A stretch of 64,000 nucleotides of DNA, from assembly GCA_051201605.1 (NCBI GenBank), contig CP179201.1, positions 1,860,001-1,924,000 of the forward strand. The letters run 5' to 3'. Shown piece after piece: positions 15,980 to 25,661 of the stretch; position 1 is the first letter of the stretch; each line of letters begins with the position of its first letter. This stretch comes from CABZJG01 sp902512685. GTDB taxonomy: Bacteria; Pseudomonadota; Alphaproteobacteria; Rhodobacterales; Rhodobacteraceae. Below the pieces are notes generated by a model, which saw only the letters and a program-made list of their open reading frames with translations, had not been told where the DNA came from and made no database searches. The translations under genes were made by a program, and so were the position numbers.

Positions 15980-17938
15980 ATGGAAAACAAATCGTCGCAG
16001 TCTTCGCTGTTGATTGGCATTGTGGTCGTGCTCCTAATCGCCGCTGTAGCCGGGGATATGCTTTACCGCTCTGTTTTTGGGGAAACAGAGCGCGCGCCAA
16101 CTGCTCCTGAGGTCTCTGTTGAGGCAGGGCAATCACCAGAGCCGGCGCCACAAGCCGTGCCCGAACCCGATGCGGATACGCCGCAAAGTGATGCACTAGA
16201 GGCAACCGAGCCCGATGCGGCACCATCGGACGAAGCGGACAGTGAGCAAGAGAGCAGTGCCATATCCTCAGATCAGCCTGAAGAGGGCCTTGATCCGGAA
16301 ACTTCAATTACTTTACACACGGTTAGAGTGGACAGCGATGGCGCTGTGGTGATCGCCGGCAGGGGCGTGCCCGCTCAATTGGTTGAAATTTTAATCAATG
16401 GTGAGGTGTTTGAGACCGTGCTTGCAGACGGGCAGGGGAATTTTGTCAGCCTGTTTGATTTGCCTTATAGCGAAGCTGTCAGGGTGTTGTCACTGCGCAG
16501 CATTGTTGATGGTCAAGAGCTTTTATCCGATCAGGATGCCATTATCGCACCGGCCCAAATTGCCGCCGCCGCACCCAGCGACGCACAAACAGAGCCGGAA
16601 AATACACCAGAGCCTGCTGTGGCAGAAACCGAAATTGCCCAGGCTGATGAGCCATCACAAACAGAATCGCAGCCAGATGACAGCGGCGCTGTTGCAAGCG
16701 ATGCGCCTGAAGAGCAAGAATCAAATCTATCAAAGGTCGAGACCGAAACAGATACCGCCTCTACAAATGCGCAAAGCGATGCGCAGCCTGCAGTGGATAG
16801 CGGCGAGGACACTATAGATACGCAACAGGCCGCCGCAGAAGAGTCTACACAAAGCGAACAGGACACCACAGAGGCGCCAGTTATCGCCGCTACAGATGCG
16901 AATGATACTACTGATAGCACTACAGTAGCCCAAGACAGTAAAACGACTTCAGTAGCCACGGATGAAAACGCCGTTGTTAGCTCATCCGAGCAATCAGCCG
17001 AACCCAAAGTCGAAAGCGAAGCAGAGATTGTGGCGGCCACCGACGTTGGAGCGGATCAGGATCAAACTGTGCAGGATTTGCCCGCGGGTGAGGCCTCAGG
17101 CGAAGAGCTTGCAGCAGTTTCGACCAAAGACAGCACCCAAGAGCCAACCTTACAAGAGTCGGCTTCGCAAGAGCCGGCTTCGCAAAAGACCGTAACAGCC
17201 GAACAAATAGCAACAGCGGCCAGCAGCGCAGATGCAGAGCAACCCGCCGATAGCGATACTAGCGTTTCTGCCGATGCAAATACGGATAAAGCTGAACCAG
17301 CAGCCACCGACAGCGCAGAACCCACCCAAACGGCGGACACAGATGCAGCAAGCAAAGATGCGGCCGATGGTGTCGATGCCACGCCAGAGGCGCAAACCGA
17401 TCAAACCCCAACCGTTATGATCGCTGATCAAGACGGTGTTAGGGTTGTGCAAAGCAGTGAGGACCAATCTTCCTCAGATGTAGCGTTGGATGCCATCAGC
17501 TATGACGAAAAGGGCGAGGTGGCCTTGTCGGGTCGCGGCACGCCGGAGGCGCAAGTTCTGGTATATCTGGATAATGCGCCCATTTCATCAACGGTGCTGG
17601 ACAGCGCAGGTCAATGGAAAACTGATCTGACTGATGTGGATCCAGGGGTCTATACACTGCGCATTGATCAATTGGATACCGGCGGAAAAGTGGTCTCTCG
17701 GTTGGAAACACCTTTTCAGCGGGAAAACCGTGAACGTCTGATCGAGCAGGTCGCCGCCTCGGCCGAACCGGCACGTGTCAATGTCATCACAGTGCAACCT
17801 GGCTATACCCTTTGGGCTATTGCACGCAGCCGCTATGGCCGGGGCATATTATATGTTCAGGTTTTTGAGGCCAACCGTGATAAAATCGGCAATCCTGATC
17901 TTATTTATCCCGGTCAGGTTTTTCAGTTGCCCGATTAA
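15980..17938 (+). CDS. Membrane-anchored LysM protein with duplicated Ig-like domain and long acidic linker
   Basis: This 652-residue protein has a single N-terminal membrane segment (about 10-25), an Ig-like (Big) domain at about 108-178, a low-complexity linker rich in Ala, Asp, Glu, Gln, Ser and Thr at about 190-497, a second copy of the Ig-like domain at about 498-574, and a C-terminal LysM at about 600-652 (VQPGYTLWAIARSRYG ... NPDLIYPGQVFQLP). The two Ig-like copies share the pattern V-IAGRGVP / LSGRGTP followed by V-DGQGNF / DSAGQW. The LysM should bind peptidoglycan, so the protein probably spans from inner membrane to the wall. LysM/Ig proteins of this type are common in roseobacters. 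The linker here is very long. The gene is monocistronic. Confidence 0.8.
   Translation: MENKSSQSSLLIGIVVVLLIAAVAGDMLYRSVFGETERAPTAPEVSVEAGQSPEPAPQAVPEPDADTPQSDALEATEPDAAPSDEADSEQESSAISSDQPEEGLDPETSITLHTVRVDSDGAVVIAGRGVPAQLVEILINGEVFETVLADGQGNFVSLFDLPYSEAVRVLSLRSIVDGQELLSDQDAIIAPAQIAAAAPSDAQTEPENTPEPAVAETEIAQADEPSQTESQPDDSGAVASDAPEEQESNLSKVETETDTASTNAQSDAQPAVDSGEDTIDTQQAAAEESTQSEQDTTEAPVIAATDANDTTDSTTVAQDSKTTSVATDENAVVSSSEQSAEPKVESEAEIVAATDVGADQDQTVQDLPAGEASGEELAAVSTKDSTQEPTLQESASQEPASQKTVTAEQIATAASSADAEQPADSDTSVSADANTDKAEPAATDSAEPTQTADTDAASKDAADGVDATPEAQTDQTPTVMIADQDGVRVVQSSEDQSSSDVALDAISYDEKGEVALSGRGTPEAQVLVYLDNAPISSTVLDSAGQWKTDLTDVDPGVYTLRIDQLDTGGKVVSRLETPFQRENRERLIEQVAASAEPARVNVITVQPGYTLWAIARSRYGRGILYVQVFEANRDKIGNPDLIYPGQVFQLPD
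17139..17183 (+). repeat. 15-bp tandem repeat in the LysM gene linker
   Basis: Three consecutive 15-base units beginning CAAGAG (17139-17153, 17154-17168, 17169-17183) encode QEPTL-QESAS-QEPAS. The last two differ at one base. They lie in the low-complexity linker, so slippage-driven length variation between strains is plausible. Confidence 0.7.
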
Positions 17939-18029
17939 GTCCGAGGTTAGATGCATCGAGTATGTAAGCGACGTTGGGCTTATCTGATGTTGATGTTGTT
18001 TCGTTAATTTTGTTGTTAGGGCCACGGTT

Positions 18030-19847
18030 ATGACCGAAGCTGCAAATCACAAAGAGATTTCCGCAAAAGAAGAGCAACGCTCGGCTTGGAAAATTATAAA
18101 GAATGTAACGCCATATCTTTGGCCAGACGGTCAAAAAGTGATTAAAGCACGTGTTATTTTTGCCTTTGTGCTGCTTGGACTTGCCAAAGTGGTGGCAACC
18201 GTTTTGCCACTGTTACAAGGCGCTGCTGTCGATAGTTTAAGTGGTCAGGCCTCTAACTTTATTCTGGGGGCAATTGGGATCACACTTGCCTATGGAATAG
18301 CCCGCATTACGGAAAGTGGTTTTCAGGAATTGCGCGACGCTGTTTTTGCCCCTGTCGGCCAAAGAGCATTGCGTCTATTGGCGCTGGAAACGTTTCGCCA
18401 TATCCATAGCCTGTCTATGCGCTACCATATTACGCGAAAAACCGGAGGCCTGAGTAGAATAGTTGAGCGCGGCGTCAAAGGCGTGGACTTTTTATTGCGA
18501 TTTTTGCTCTTTTCTATCGTACCTTTGATTTTGCAATTGGTGATGATTTCCAGCGTTTTGTTTTACCGACTTGATTTCAAGTACGTTCTGGTCGTTCTGA
18601 TCACGATAGGGCTTTATGTGTGGTTTACATTCACGGTGTCTGAATGGCGGGTCAAATTACGCCGGCGGATGAATGAGCAGGATACAGAAGCAAATCAGAA
18701 GGCCATTGATAGCTTGCTCAACTTTGAAACCGTTAAATATTTTAACGCGGAAGAACGTGAAGCTCAACGTTATGACCGCGCGATGGCCGGTTATGCTGAC
18801 GCAGCATTAAAAACCAGCTATTCGTTGGCTGCGCTAAACTTTGGCCAAGTGGTTTTGATCACGCTGGGTTTGACCACAATGATGGTTATGGCAGCTATGG
18901 GTGTGCAAAATGGCACACTCAGCGTTGGGGACTTTGTTGTTGTAACTGCTTATATGATCCAAATCACAATGCCCCTTAATTTTTTGGGATTTGTTTATCG
19001 CGAAATTCGGCAGGCACTTGTAGATATGTCTGAAATGTTTGATCTTCTAAAGTATCCAACCGAAGTTACGGATAAACCGGATGCGGCTGTTTTAAAAGTC
19101 AATGGCGGGCATTTGACGTTCAATAAAATTCAATTCGGCTATGAAGCTGACCGGCAAATTTTGCAGGATGTCAGCATTGATGTGCCGGCGGGACAGACCA
19201 TTGCCATTGTCGGGCCCTCGGGTTCTGGAAAATCGACCATTGGCCGACTGCTGTTTCGGTTTTATGATGTGAATGCTGGCGCGCTGTGCATTGATGGACA
19301 AGATGTACGTGATGTCACCCAACTCAGCCTTCATCAGGCCATCGGCGTGGTGCCGCAAGATACGGTGCTGTTTAATGATACCATTCTTTACAATATTGCC
19401 TATGGGCGTGAAGGCGCCAGCCACGCGCAAATTGAACAGGCAGCAAAAGATGCCCAAATCCATGACTTTATTCAGTCTTTGCCTCAAGGATATGACACAT
19501 TGGTGGGTGAAAGAGGGCTTAAATTATCGGGCGGTGAAAAACAGCGGGTAGGGATTGCGCGGACTTTACTGAAAAACCCACCGATTTTATTGCTCGATGA
19601 GGCAACCAGTGCTTTGGACAGCGAAACCGAACATGAAATTCAAGACGCGCTTGATCGGGCAGGGCGCGGGCGCACAGTGCTGATGATTGCCCACCGCTTA
19701 TCAACCGTTGCTAAGGCGGACAGCATTATGGTGCTGGAAGAAGGACAGGTGGTCGAGCGCGGGGATCACGAAACTCTTCTGGCCCGCAAAGGACGCTATC
19801 ATGATCTGTGGACTTTGCAGCAGTCGGAAAAAGAAACTGCTGCATGA
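18030..19847 (+). CDS. Atm1/HMT-type ABC exporter (fused permease-ATPase)
   Basis: This 605-residue half-transporter has an N-terminal membrane domain of about six helices and a C-terminal nucleotide-binding domain with GPSGSGKST (Walker A), LSGGEKQRVGIARTLL (signature) and ILLLDEATSALD (Walker B). The membrane-domain segments TRKTGGLSRIVERGVKG, FETVKYFNAEEREAQRYD and NFGQ are those of Atm1/ABCB7, which export glutathione-linked sulfur or metal conjugates. A role in Fe-S cluster or metal homeostasis is inferred. It stands 90 bases after the LysM gene and is convergent with the RND operon. Confidence 0.9.
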   Translation: MTEAANHKEISAKEEQRSAWKIIKNVTPYLWPDGQKVIKARVIFAFVLLGLAKVVATVLPLLQGAAVDSLSGQASNFILGAIGITLAYGIARITESGFQELRDAVFAPVGQRALRLLALETFRHIHSLSMRYHITRKTGGLSRIVERGVKGVDFLLRFLLFSIVPLILQLVMISSVLFYRLDFKYVLVVLITIGLYVWFTFTVSEWRVKLRRRMNEQDTEANQKAIDSLLNFETVKYFNAEEREAQRYDRAMAGYADAALKTSYSLAALNFGQVVLITLGLTTMMVMAAMGVQNGTLSVGDFVVVTAYMIQITMPLNFLGFVYREIRQALVDMSEMFDLLKYPTEVTDKPDAAVLKVNGGHLTFNKIQFGYEADRQILQDVSIDVPAGQTIAIVGPSGSGKSTIGRLLFRFYDVNAGALCIDGQDVRDVTQLSLHQAIGVVPQDTVLFNDTILYNIAYGREGASHAQIEQAAKDAQIHDFIQSLPQGYDTLVGERGLKLSGGEKQRVGIARTLLKNPPILLLDEATSALDSETEHEIQDALDRAGRGRTVLMIAHRLSTVAKADSIMVLEEGQVVERGDHETLLARKGRYHDLWTLQQSEKETAA

Positions 19848-19854
19848 TTTAGAC

Positions 19855-22800
19855 CTATTCAGCGGCTCGCAGCGGCGTTGCGCTAACGCCTAACGGGGCG
19901 TCTTTGCCATCAGATTCAAGCCAATCGGACCAGATGATTTCGGGCTGTTTTATACGCTTTGCTTTGCGCCGCAAGGCCCAATCCTGTGCAATGTTTGCCT
20001 GCCGGCTGGCCCCCAGCACCCGAAGTGCATTGGCAAGCCATTTGGCATAGGTAATGACCCATACGCGGGAAGACAGCAGCGCCGGGGTAAAGACCAATGT
20101 TAGCACCGTTGCGATGCCCAGGCCAAAGACAACTGCTGTTGCCAGCTGTTTCCACCAAAGCGCTGTTGGGCTATCAACTGAATATCCACCACCGATGAAA
20201 TCCAGGCTGAGACCAAACATCATTGGGGCAAGGCCGGCCATAGTGGTGATTGTGGTCAAAAGCACCGGCCGAATGCGCTGCTCAGCGGTTCGGATAATCG
20301 CTTCCACCCGCGGCATATATTTTGACAGGTCTTGATAGGTGTCGATCAAAACAATATTATTGTTCACCACAATTCCTGCCAGCGCGACAATCCCCGTTCC
20401 GGTCATAATGGTGGAAAAGGCTTGGTCCATCACCAGCATTCCAATCAATACTCCTACGGTCGAAAGGACTACGGCCAAAAGAACAATTGTTGCATTATAA
20501 AAGCTGTTAAACTGGGCTAGCAAAATAATGAACATCAACGCTAGAGCCGCGCTAAAGGCACTAGACAGGAAAGCCTGACTTTCAGCTTGGTCTTGTTGAT
20601 CGCCCGTCCATTCCCAAGAAATACCGGCAGGCAGCGGATTGGCCTCGAGATATTCGGTTAAATAGGCAATCCGCTCATTTGCGTTGATCATCACTTCACG
20701 GCTTTCACCATTTTCGTCCGTCACAGTCCGCTTAAGATCGGGCAACACCGCAGCTTTGACATCAAAATAGCGTTTTTGGTCAATCCGGTTGATCTCGGCC
20801 AGCTTTTTAACCGGTTTTCGGGTGATGAAATTGGATAGGGGAACAAGCCCGTCTTGGGTGCGTACTTTTAAGGTATCAAGCGTGCTTAGAAATCTGTCTT
20901 CGCGCGGCAGCCGCACTCTGATTTCCACCTCTTCATCGCTGCTGTCCACACGCATCGTATCCAATAAAAGGCCGCGGGTGACCAATTGCACCATGCCGCC
21001 CACTGTGGCGACATCCGCGCCATAGCGACCGGCTTTTTCAACATCCACATCAATCTGCCAGTCAATTCCCGGCAGGGGCAGCGAATCTTCGATTAGGTTA
21101 AGCCCCTGGGTTTCGTCAAAGACTGCGCGCATCTTTTCCGTACTGGCCAGAAGATCATCCCAATTATCACCTGTAAGTCTTAAATGCACTGGCTTGCTAC
21201 TGGCAGGGCCACGGCCAAGGGCGAGAACTTCAATTTGGATGCCGGGAATTTGCTTAAGCTGCGTGGTCAGCTCATCAACCACCAGATTGCCATCAAGTTC
21301 CGGGCGCCCGCGGCGATCTTCCCACGGGATGGTTTCAAGCTGTATCTGGCCGATGGTATCTTTTGGTGTCGAGGCGCCCGCTGTGTTTTGGTTCAATCCG
21401 CCAGAGCCTGCAAAAGCAAACACGCTGGCAATGCCGGGATGGTCAATGACGATTTCCTCAGCTTGACGCAAAAGATCATCTTTTTCACCGAGCGAAAGGT
21501 TACCGCGGGCTTTGACATACACAATGGCCTGCTCTGGCTCGGATTCAACAAAAAACTCAACGCCTTTGTTATTGGCGCCGTAATATGTGAAAACTGAGAC
21601 AGCGAATAAAGCCACAGCAGCGATGGTCACCAGTGGCATTATCGGATTGCCCGCCACCAGTTTGATGAAATATCCAAATGCGGTTCTACGATACCCCACT
21701 TGCACACGTTTGGCCGCCCGCTCGATTTTTACCGAGCCAAGAACTGTTGAGCCAGCAAAGGCGGATAATATAAACATGGCCGCCCCAGGTAAAATCGCCA
21801 TAACGCCCATGGCGTCACGATCCAGTCCCAAAAGATAGGCTGGGTTTACAACCTGCATGGCACTTAGGAAAACAGCATAAAAGACCACCGGAACTAGGGC
21901 GGCACGCACCGCCCATGGCAGAGAAGAGCGCAAAAACTCCGATCCGTTTTCAAAAATGCGGCTGAGCCGGCCGGAAACACCGCCGATAATTGGCAGGAAT
22001 ACCAACGCCACAATCAACGACGCAGAAAGAACGAAAATCAATGTAACCGGAAGCATCCCCATAAACTGGCCCGCAACACCGGGCCAGAACAGCATCGGCA
22101 AAAAGGCGCATAACGTAGTTGCGGTTGAGCTGACAACCGGCCAGAACATGCGTTTTGCGGCCTCTACATAGGCTTTCATCGGACCAACGCCTTCGCCAAT
22201 CCTTTTATCGGCATATTCAACAACTACGATAGCGCCATCCACCAACATTCCCACTGCGAGAATAAGCCCGAACATCACGATGTTCGAAATGGTAATACCC
22301 ATGACGCCCATCAACACAAAGCTCAAAAGGAATGAAGTGGGGATCGCAAACCCAACCAGCAATGCCGCACGGGTGCCAAGCGAAGAAAGAACAACCATCA
22401 TCACAAGGGCAATCGCTGTCAGAACCGAGCCTTCGAGCTGGCTGACCATGCTGTCAACCACCCGGGATTGATCGTTTGAAGTGCCAACATTTATTGCCGC
22501 CCGCAAATCTTGCGGCCATGCGGCTTTTTCGGCTTGCACCAACTCGTCAATTAGCTTGGCGGTTTTGATCAGGTTAAAGCCTTTGCGTTTAACCACTTGC
22601 AACGCAACTGTTGTTTCTCCGTTAAAGCGTGCAGTGCCGGCGCGGTCTTCAAAGGTCAGTTTAATGGTGGCCAAATCGCCCAAGGTGACCACCCGGTCCC
22701 CGTTGGTTTTCACTGGCAACGAATAGATATCGCGCGGCTCGTCAAAGCTTGAAGGGATTTTGACAGCAAATGTTCCTTGGGCAGAGTCCACTTCGCCTGC

Positions 22801-23442
22801 AGCAATTAACTGGTTGTTGTTGCGTACAACACTGATCAATTCATTCGCGGTGACATTATAGGATTCAAGGCGCAGCGGATCGATCGAAACCTCGACCATT
22901 TCCTGACGATTGCCTGAAATTGCAGCTTCCAGCACCGCATCAATACTTTCGATCTTTTCTTGCAGGTCCTCGGCCACGCGCGTCATCGTGCGCTCTGGCA
23001 CATTACCGGTCAGATTAACGATGATGATCGGAAACTCGGAAAAATTTATTTCATTGATGGAATATTTATCAGCGCCTTCGGGAAATTTTGCCTCAACAGA
23101 ATTCATCGCGTCGCGTACATCCGCCAGTGTTTTGGCTTTGTCCCAGCCAAATTCGAACTCAAGGGCCACACCTGCATAATTTTCTGCGGCCGAGGCGGAA
23201 ATTTTCTTTAGCCCGGCCAGATCTGCCAACTCGGTTTCCATTGGCTTGACCAAGAGTGTTTCGCTGTCAGCTGCAGAAATTCCCGGAAAAGGAACGGAAA
23301 TAAAGAGAACAGGCACTTGGATGTCCGGCTCGCCCTCTTTGGGCAGGCCGGTGTAGGCAAAAACACCCGCAGTCAGGGCTGCAATGATCAGGGCAATAAT
23401 CATTCGGGCGCGTTCGGCGGCCCAATCTACCAAACCAGTCAT
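19855..23442 (-). CDS. RND efflux permease (AcrB/MexB superfamily), extra-long
   Basis: This inner-membrane proton-driven efflux pump has 1195 residues. Typical RND features are an N-terminal helix, large periplasmic porter domains in each half, the TM4 proton-relay aspartate D402 (GMLVDGAIVVVE), a VSSTATTLCAFLPM loop, and the second-half ALAGIVVNNNIVLID and TTITTMAGLAPMMFG. It is about 150 residues longer than usual. Much of the excess lies between TM6 and the second half (about 500-580), with added hydrophobic stretches around 510-530 and 545-568. It overlaps the adaptor gene by 4 bases. No outer-membrane channel gene is nearby, so it may share a TolC. Confidence 0.9.
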   Translation of the reverse strand: MTGLVDWAAERARMIIALIIAALTAGVFAYTGLPKEGEPDIQVPVLFISVPFPGISAADSETLLVKPMETELADLAGLKKISASAAENYAGVALEFEFGWDKAKTLADVRDAMNSVEAKFPEGADKYSINEINFSEFPIIIVNLTGNVPERTMTRVAEDLQEKIESIDAVLEAAISGNRQEMVEVSIDPLRLESYNVTANELISVVRNNNQLIAAGEVDSAQGTFAVKIPSSFDEPRDIYSLPVKTNGDRVVTLGDLATIKLTFEDRAGTARFNGETTVALQVVKRKGFNLIKTAKLIDELVQAEKAAWPQDLRAAINVGTSNDQSRVVDSMVSQLEGSVLTAIALVMMVVLSSLGTRAALLVGFAIPTSFLLSFVLMGVMGITISNIVMFGLILAVGMLVDGAIVVVEYADKRIGEGVGPMKAYVEAAKRMFWPVVSSTATTLCAFLPMLFWPGVAGQFMGMLPVTLIFVLSASLIVALVFLPIIGGVSGRLSRIFENGSEFLRSSLPWAVRAALVPVVFYAVFLSAMQVVNPAYLLGLDRDAMGVMAILPGAAMFILSAFAGSTVLGSVKIERAAKRVQVGYRRTAFGYFIKLVAGNPIMPLVTIAAVALFAVSVFTYYGANNKGVEFFVESEPEQAIVYVKARGNLSLGEKDDLLRQAEEIVIDHPGIASVFAFAGSGGLNQNTAGASTPKDTIGQIQLETIPWEDRRGRPELDGNLVVDELTTQLKQIPGIQIEVLALGRGPASSKPVHLRLTGDNWDDLLASTEKMRAVFDETQGLNLIEDSLPLPGIDWQIDVDVEKAGRYGADVATVGGMVQLVTRGLLLDTMRVDSSDEEVEIRVRLPREDRFLSTLDTLKVRTQDGLVPLSNFITRKPVKKLAEINRIDQKRYFDVKAAVLPDLKRTVTDENGESREVMINANERIAYLTEYLEANPLPAGISWEWTGDQQDQAESQAFLSSAFSAALALMFIILLAQFNSFYNATIVLLAVVLSTVGVLIGMLVMDQAFSTIMTGTGIVALAGIVVNNNIVLIDTYQDLSKYMPRVEAIIRTAEQRIRPVLLTTITTMAGLAPMMFGLSLDFIGGGYSVDSPTALWWKQLATAVVFGLGIATVLTLVFTPALLSSRVWVITYAKWLANALRVLGASRQANIAQDWALRRKAKRIKQPEIIWSDWLESDGKDAPLGVSATPLRAAE

Positions 23443-24743
23443 TGCGTCATCTCCCGGTATGTCGGCGCAACCTTAACACCATCATTGACATATTCCTGAC
23501 CCACCACAATGACGGCAACCTCATCAGGCAATCCTGCAAGCCAGACACCCTCTATGGTATCCCGCAATAAGTCAACTTCCTGGAATGTTGCTATATCACC
23601 GGCCCCTACCAATCTAAGGCCCAAGTTGCCTTCATCGTTCAGTGTCAAAGCAGATTGCGGCAATAGATGCGCCTTTTTGCCCTCGGAAGCAATGAGGATT
23701 TCGGCGGTTTGTCCATCGCGAATGCTGCGATCCGGGTTTGCAACGTCGATTTCCACACGAAACGTACGGGTCAACGGATCAGCGGCGCGCGAAATAAAGG
23801 TGACATTGCCAAACACTGCCTGACCTGACACCAACTGCGTGGCAGCGCGTGCCCCAAGCTGGACCCGTTGGACTTCGTTTTCTGGAACAAAACCCACAAC
23901 CTTGATGGGGTCGATTTGGATAATTGTTGCACACAGAGATCCGGGTTGAAGCAGGCTGCCGATTTCCGCAGTGTCGGTTTCCAATATACCTTTAAACGGG
24001 GCCTTTAGCGTGAGGCGTTCAATTTCTTTTTCTGCCGATGCAACAGCGGCTTCGGCCGATTGGATGCGCGAGCGGGTGGTTTCAAAACCGGCTTTGGCCG
24101 TGGCAACACTTGCTTCTGCCGAGCGGGTAGCCGCCTGTGCGGATGTGACCCGAGTTTCAGTGGCATAACCGCCCTCGGCCAGTTTTTCAGCCGCATTTAG
24201 GTTAAACTGCGCCTCTTCAAGCCGCGATTGCGCTTCTTCAAGGCGGGCTTGGGTTTCCGGCACGCGGGCTTTGGCTTCGGCCAGACGCGCAACAGTATCG
24301 GCCAGACTTGTTGAGCGCGTTCCCGGATCCAACTGGCATAATACCTGGTTCGGGTTGATCATACTGCCCTTACGCAACGGTTCGGAAATGACTTGACCAG
24401 AGGTTTCAGCGCGCACTTGAACTTGCCGCGCTGCCTCGGTTTGACCACGCAGAATAACGGCGCTGTCGATTTCTTGTGATTTTGACTTTACTGCAACAAC
24501 TTTTATCAAGAGCTCACCGATTGGGTCATCTTCGGTGGCAGGGCTGTCTTGTTGGGCGCTCTCTTGGCTTGGCTCAGCGGGCTCTTGTGCGTTTACAGGG
24601 GCCGGATCATTGCCCATTACAGCGCTGAGCAAGGTGCTCAGCGGCGCCCCCCGGGATACAGCACTGAGCGCGTCTCTTTCAAATACCAGAAGATAAAGAA
24701 ACGCGGTCACCAAAATCGCCGTCAAGAAAGATATTATTCGCAT
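23439..24743 (-). CDS. RND periplasmic adaptor (membrane fusion protein)
   Basis: This 434-residue adaptor joins the pump to an outer-membrane channel. It has an N-terminal membrane anchor (MRIISFLTAILVTAFLYLLVF), an acidic, Gln/Ser-rich stretch, a lipoyl half-motif (VQVRAETSGQVISEPLRKGSMINPNQVLCQLD), a long coiled-coil hairpin rich in Ala, Glu and Arg (about 150-235), a second lipoyl half (APFKGILETDTAEIGSLLQPGSLCATI) and a beta-barrel C-terminus. It is translationally coupled to the permease (ATGA). The operon is divergent from the yfgM-bamB-der group with 222 bases between. Confidence 0.9.
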   Translation of the reverse strand: MRIISFLTAILVTAFLYLLVFERDALSAVSRGAPLSTLLSAVMGNDPAPVNAQEPAEPSQESAQQDSPATEDDPIGELLIKVVAVKSKSQEIDSAVILRGQTEAARQVQVRAETSGQVISEPLRKGSMINPNQVLCQLDPGTRSTSLADTVARLAEAKARVPETQARLEEAQSRLEEAQFNLNAAEKLAEGGYATETRVTSAQAATRSAEASVATAKAGFETTRSRIQSAEAAVASAEKEIERLTLKAPFKGILETDTAEIGSLLQPGSLCATIIQIDPIKVVGFVPENEVQRVQLGARAATQLVSGQAVFGNVTFISRAADPLTRTFRVEIDVANPDRSIRDGQTAEILIASEGKKAHLLPQSALTLNDEGNLGLRLVGAGDIATFQEVDLLRDTIEGVWLAGLPDEVAVIVVGQEYVNDGVKVAPTYREMTQ

Positions 24744-24965
24744 TCGTTATTTTTCCGCACTCGATGGGTTATGCTGATTTTTCAGCCAGTTCATTTTTGA
24801 TATAGACTTGTTTTGTATACGTTTAAACCAGGTCATTAGATTAAACCTTTCTAATGCCCGTTGCAAGGTGAGGTATCCCTTTATCTCGCCGCGGTTTCGT
24901 TTCTGACTTGGCAGTTGTGGTTAGACAAGGTAAGAGATTTTCAAACAAACCAATGAGGCAAAACC

Positions 24966-25625
24966 GTGAGTGAAACAGACAGCTTTATCGAAGAGGTAAC
25001 AGAAGAGGTCCGGCGGGACCGTTTGTTCGGGCTGATGCGCCGGTATGGCTGGATCGCAGTTCTTGCTGTTTTACTTATAGTTGGCGGCGCTGCCTACCGT
25101 GAGTATAGCCGCGCGGCCGAGCAGGCCGCCGCCCGGGCTTTGGGCGATGCGCTTTTGGCCGCGCTTGATAATGAAGATGTGGACGCGCGCGCCGCTGCAC
25201 TTGGGAAAATTCAAGCCGGCTCTGGCGAAGCGGCCGCAATTGTGGCTATTTTACAGGCGGGCATATTGGTTCAAGAGGGAAAAGGCGCAGATGTGCTGCC
25301 GCTTTTGCAGCCCATTGTAAACAATCAAGATATCAAACAAGATTATCGTGATTTGGCGCATTTTAAACAGCTTTTAAATGCCGATGGGGCGCTTGATGCA
25401 GCGCAGCGCAGAGAAGGTTTTCAAATACTTGCTGAGCCCGGCAAACCCCTCCGTGTTCTGGCCGAAGAACAATTGGCTTTGCTAGAGTTGCAGGCTGGCG
25501 AACAGGACGCGGCGATTGGCCGGCTTAAGGCACTTTTGGAAGACGCAGATTTAACTCAGAACCTGCAACAGCGTACGCGCCAATTGCTGATTGCTTTGGG
25601 ACAGGATATGACCAACAGTAATTGA
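24966..25625 (+). CDS. YfgM-like TPR protein
   Basis: This 219-residue protein has a cytoplasmic N-terminus, one membrane helix (about 27-47, WIAVLAVLLIVGGAAYREY) and a periplasmic alpha-helical TPR-like domain, the layout of YfgM, which associates with SecYEG and periplasmic chaperones. Position directly before bamB and der mirrors the E. coli yfgM-bamB-der order, which strengthens the call. The start is GTG at 24966 with GAGG upstream. bamB begins 36 bases after its stop. Confidence 0.82.
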   Translation: MSETDSFIEEVTEEVRRDRLFGLMRRYGWIAVLAVLLIVGGAAYREYSRAAEQAAARALGDALLAALDNEDVDARAAALGKIQAGSGEAAAIVAILQAGILVQEGKGADVLPLLQPIVNNQDIKQDYRDLAHFKQLLNADGALDAAQRREGFQILAEPGKPLRVLAEEQLALLELQAGEQDAAIGRLKALLEDADLTQNLQQRTRQLLIALGQDMTNSN

Positions 25626-25661
25626 TTATTTTAAGGCCGTATTAAAAGGGGAGCATTGAAG

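Noticed and set aside
16531..17040. A 169-codon minus-strand ORF rich in Ser, Val and Ala inside the LysM gene
   Set aside because: It is the antisense shadow of the low-complexity linker; composition mirrors the GCN-rich plus strand.
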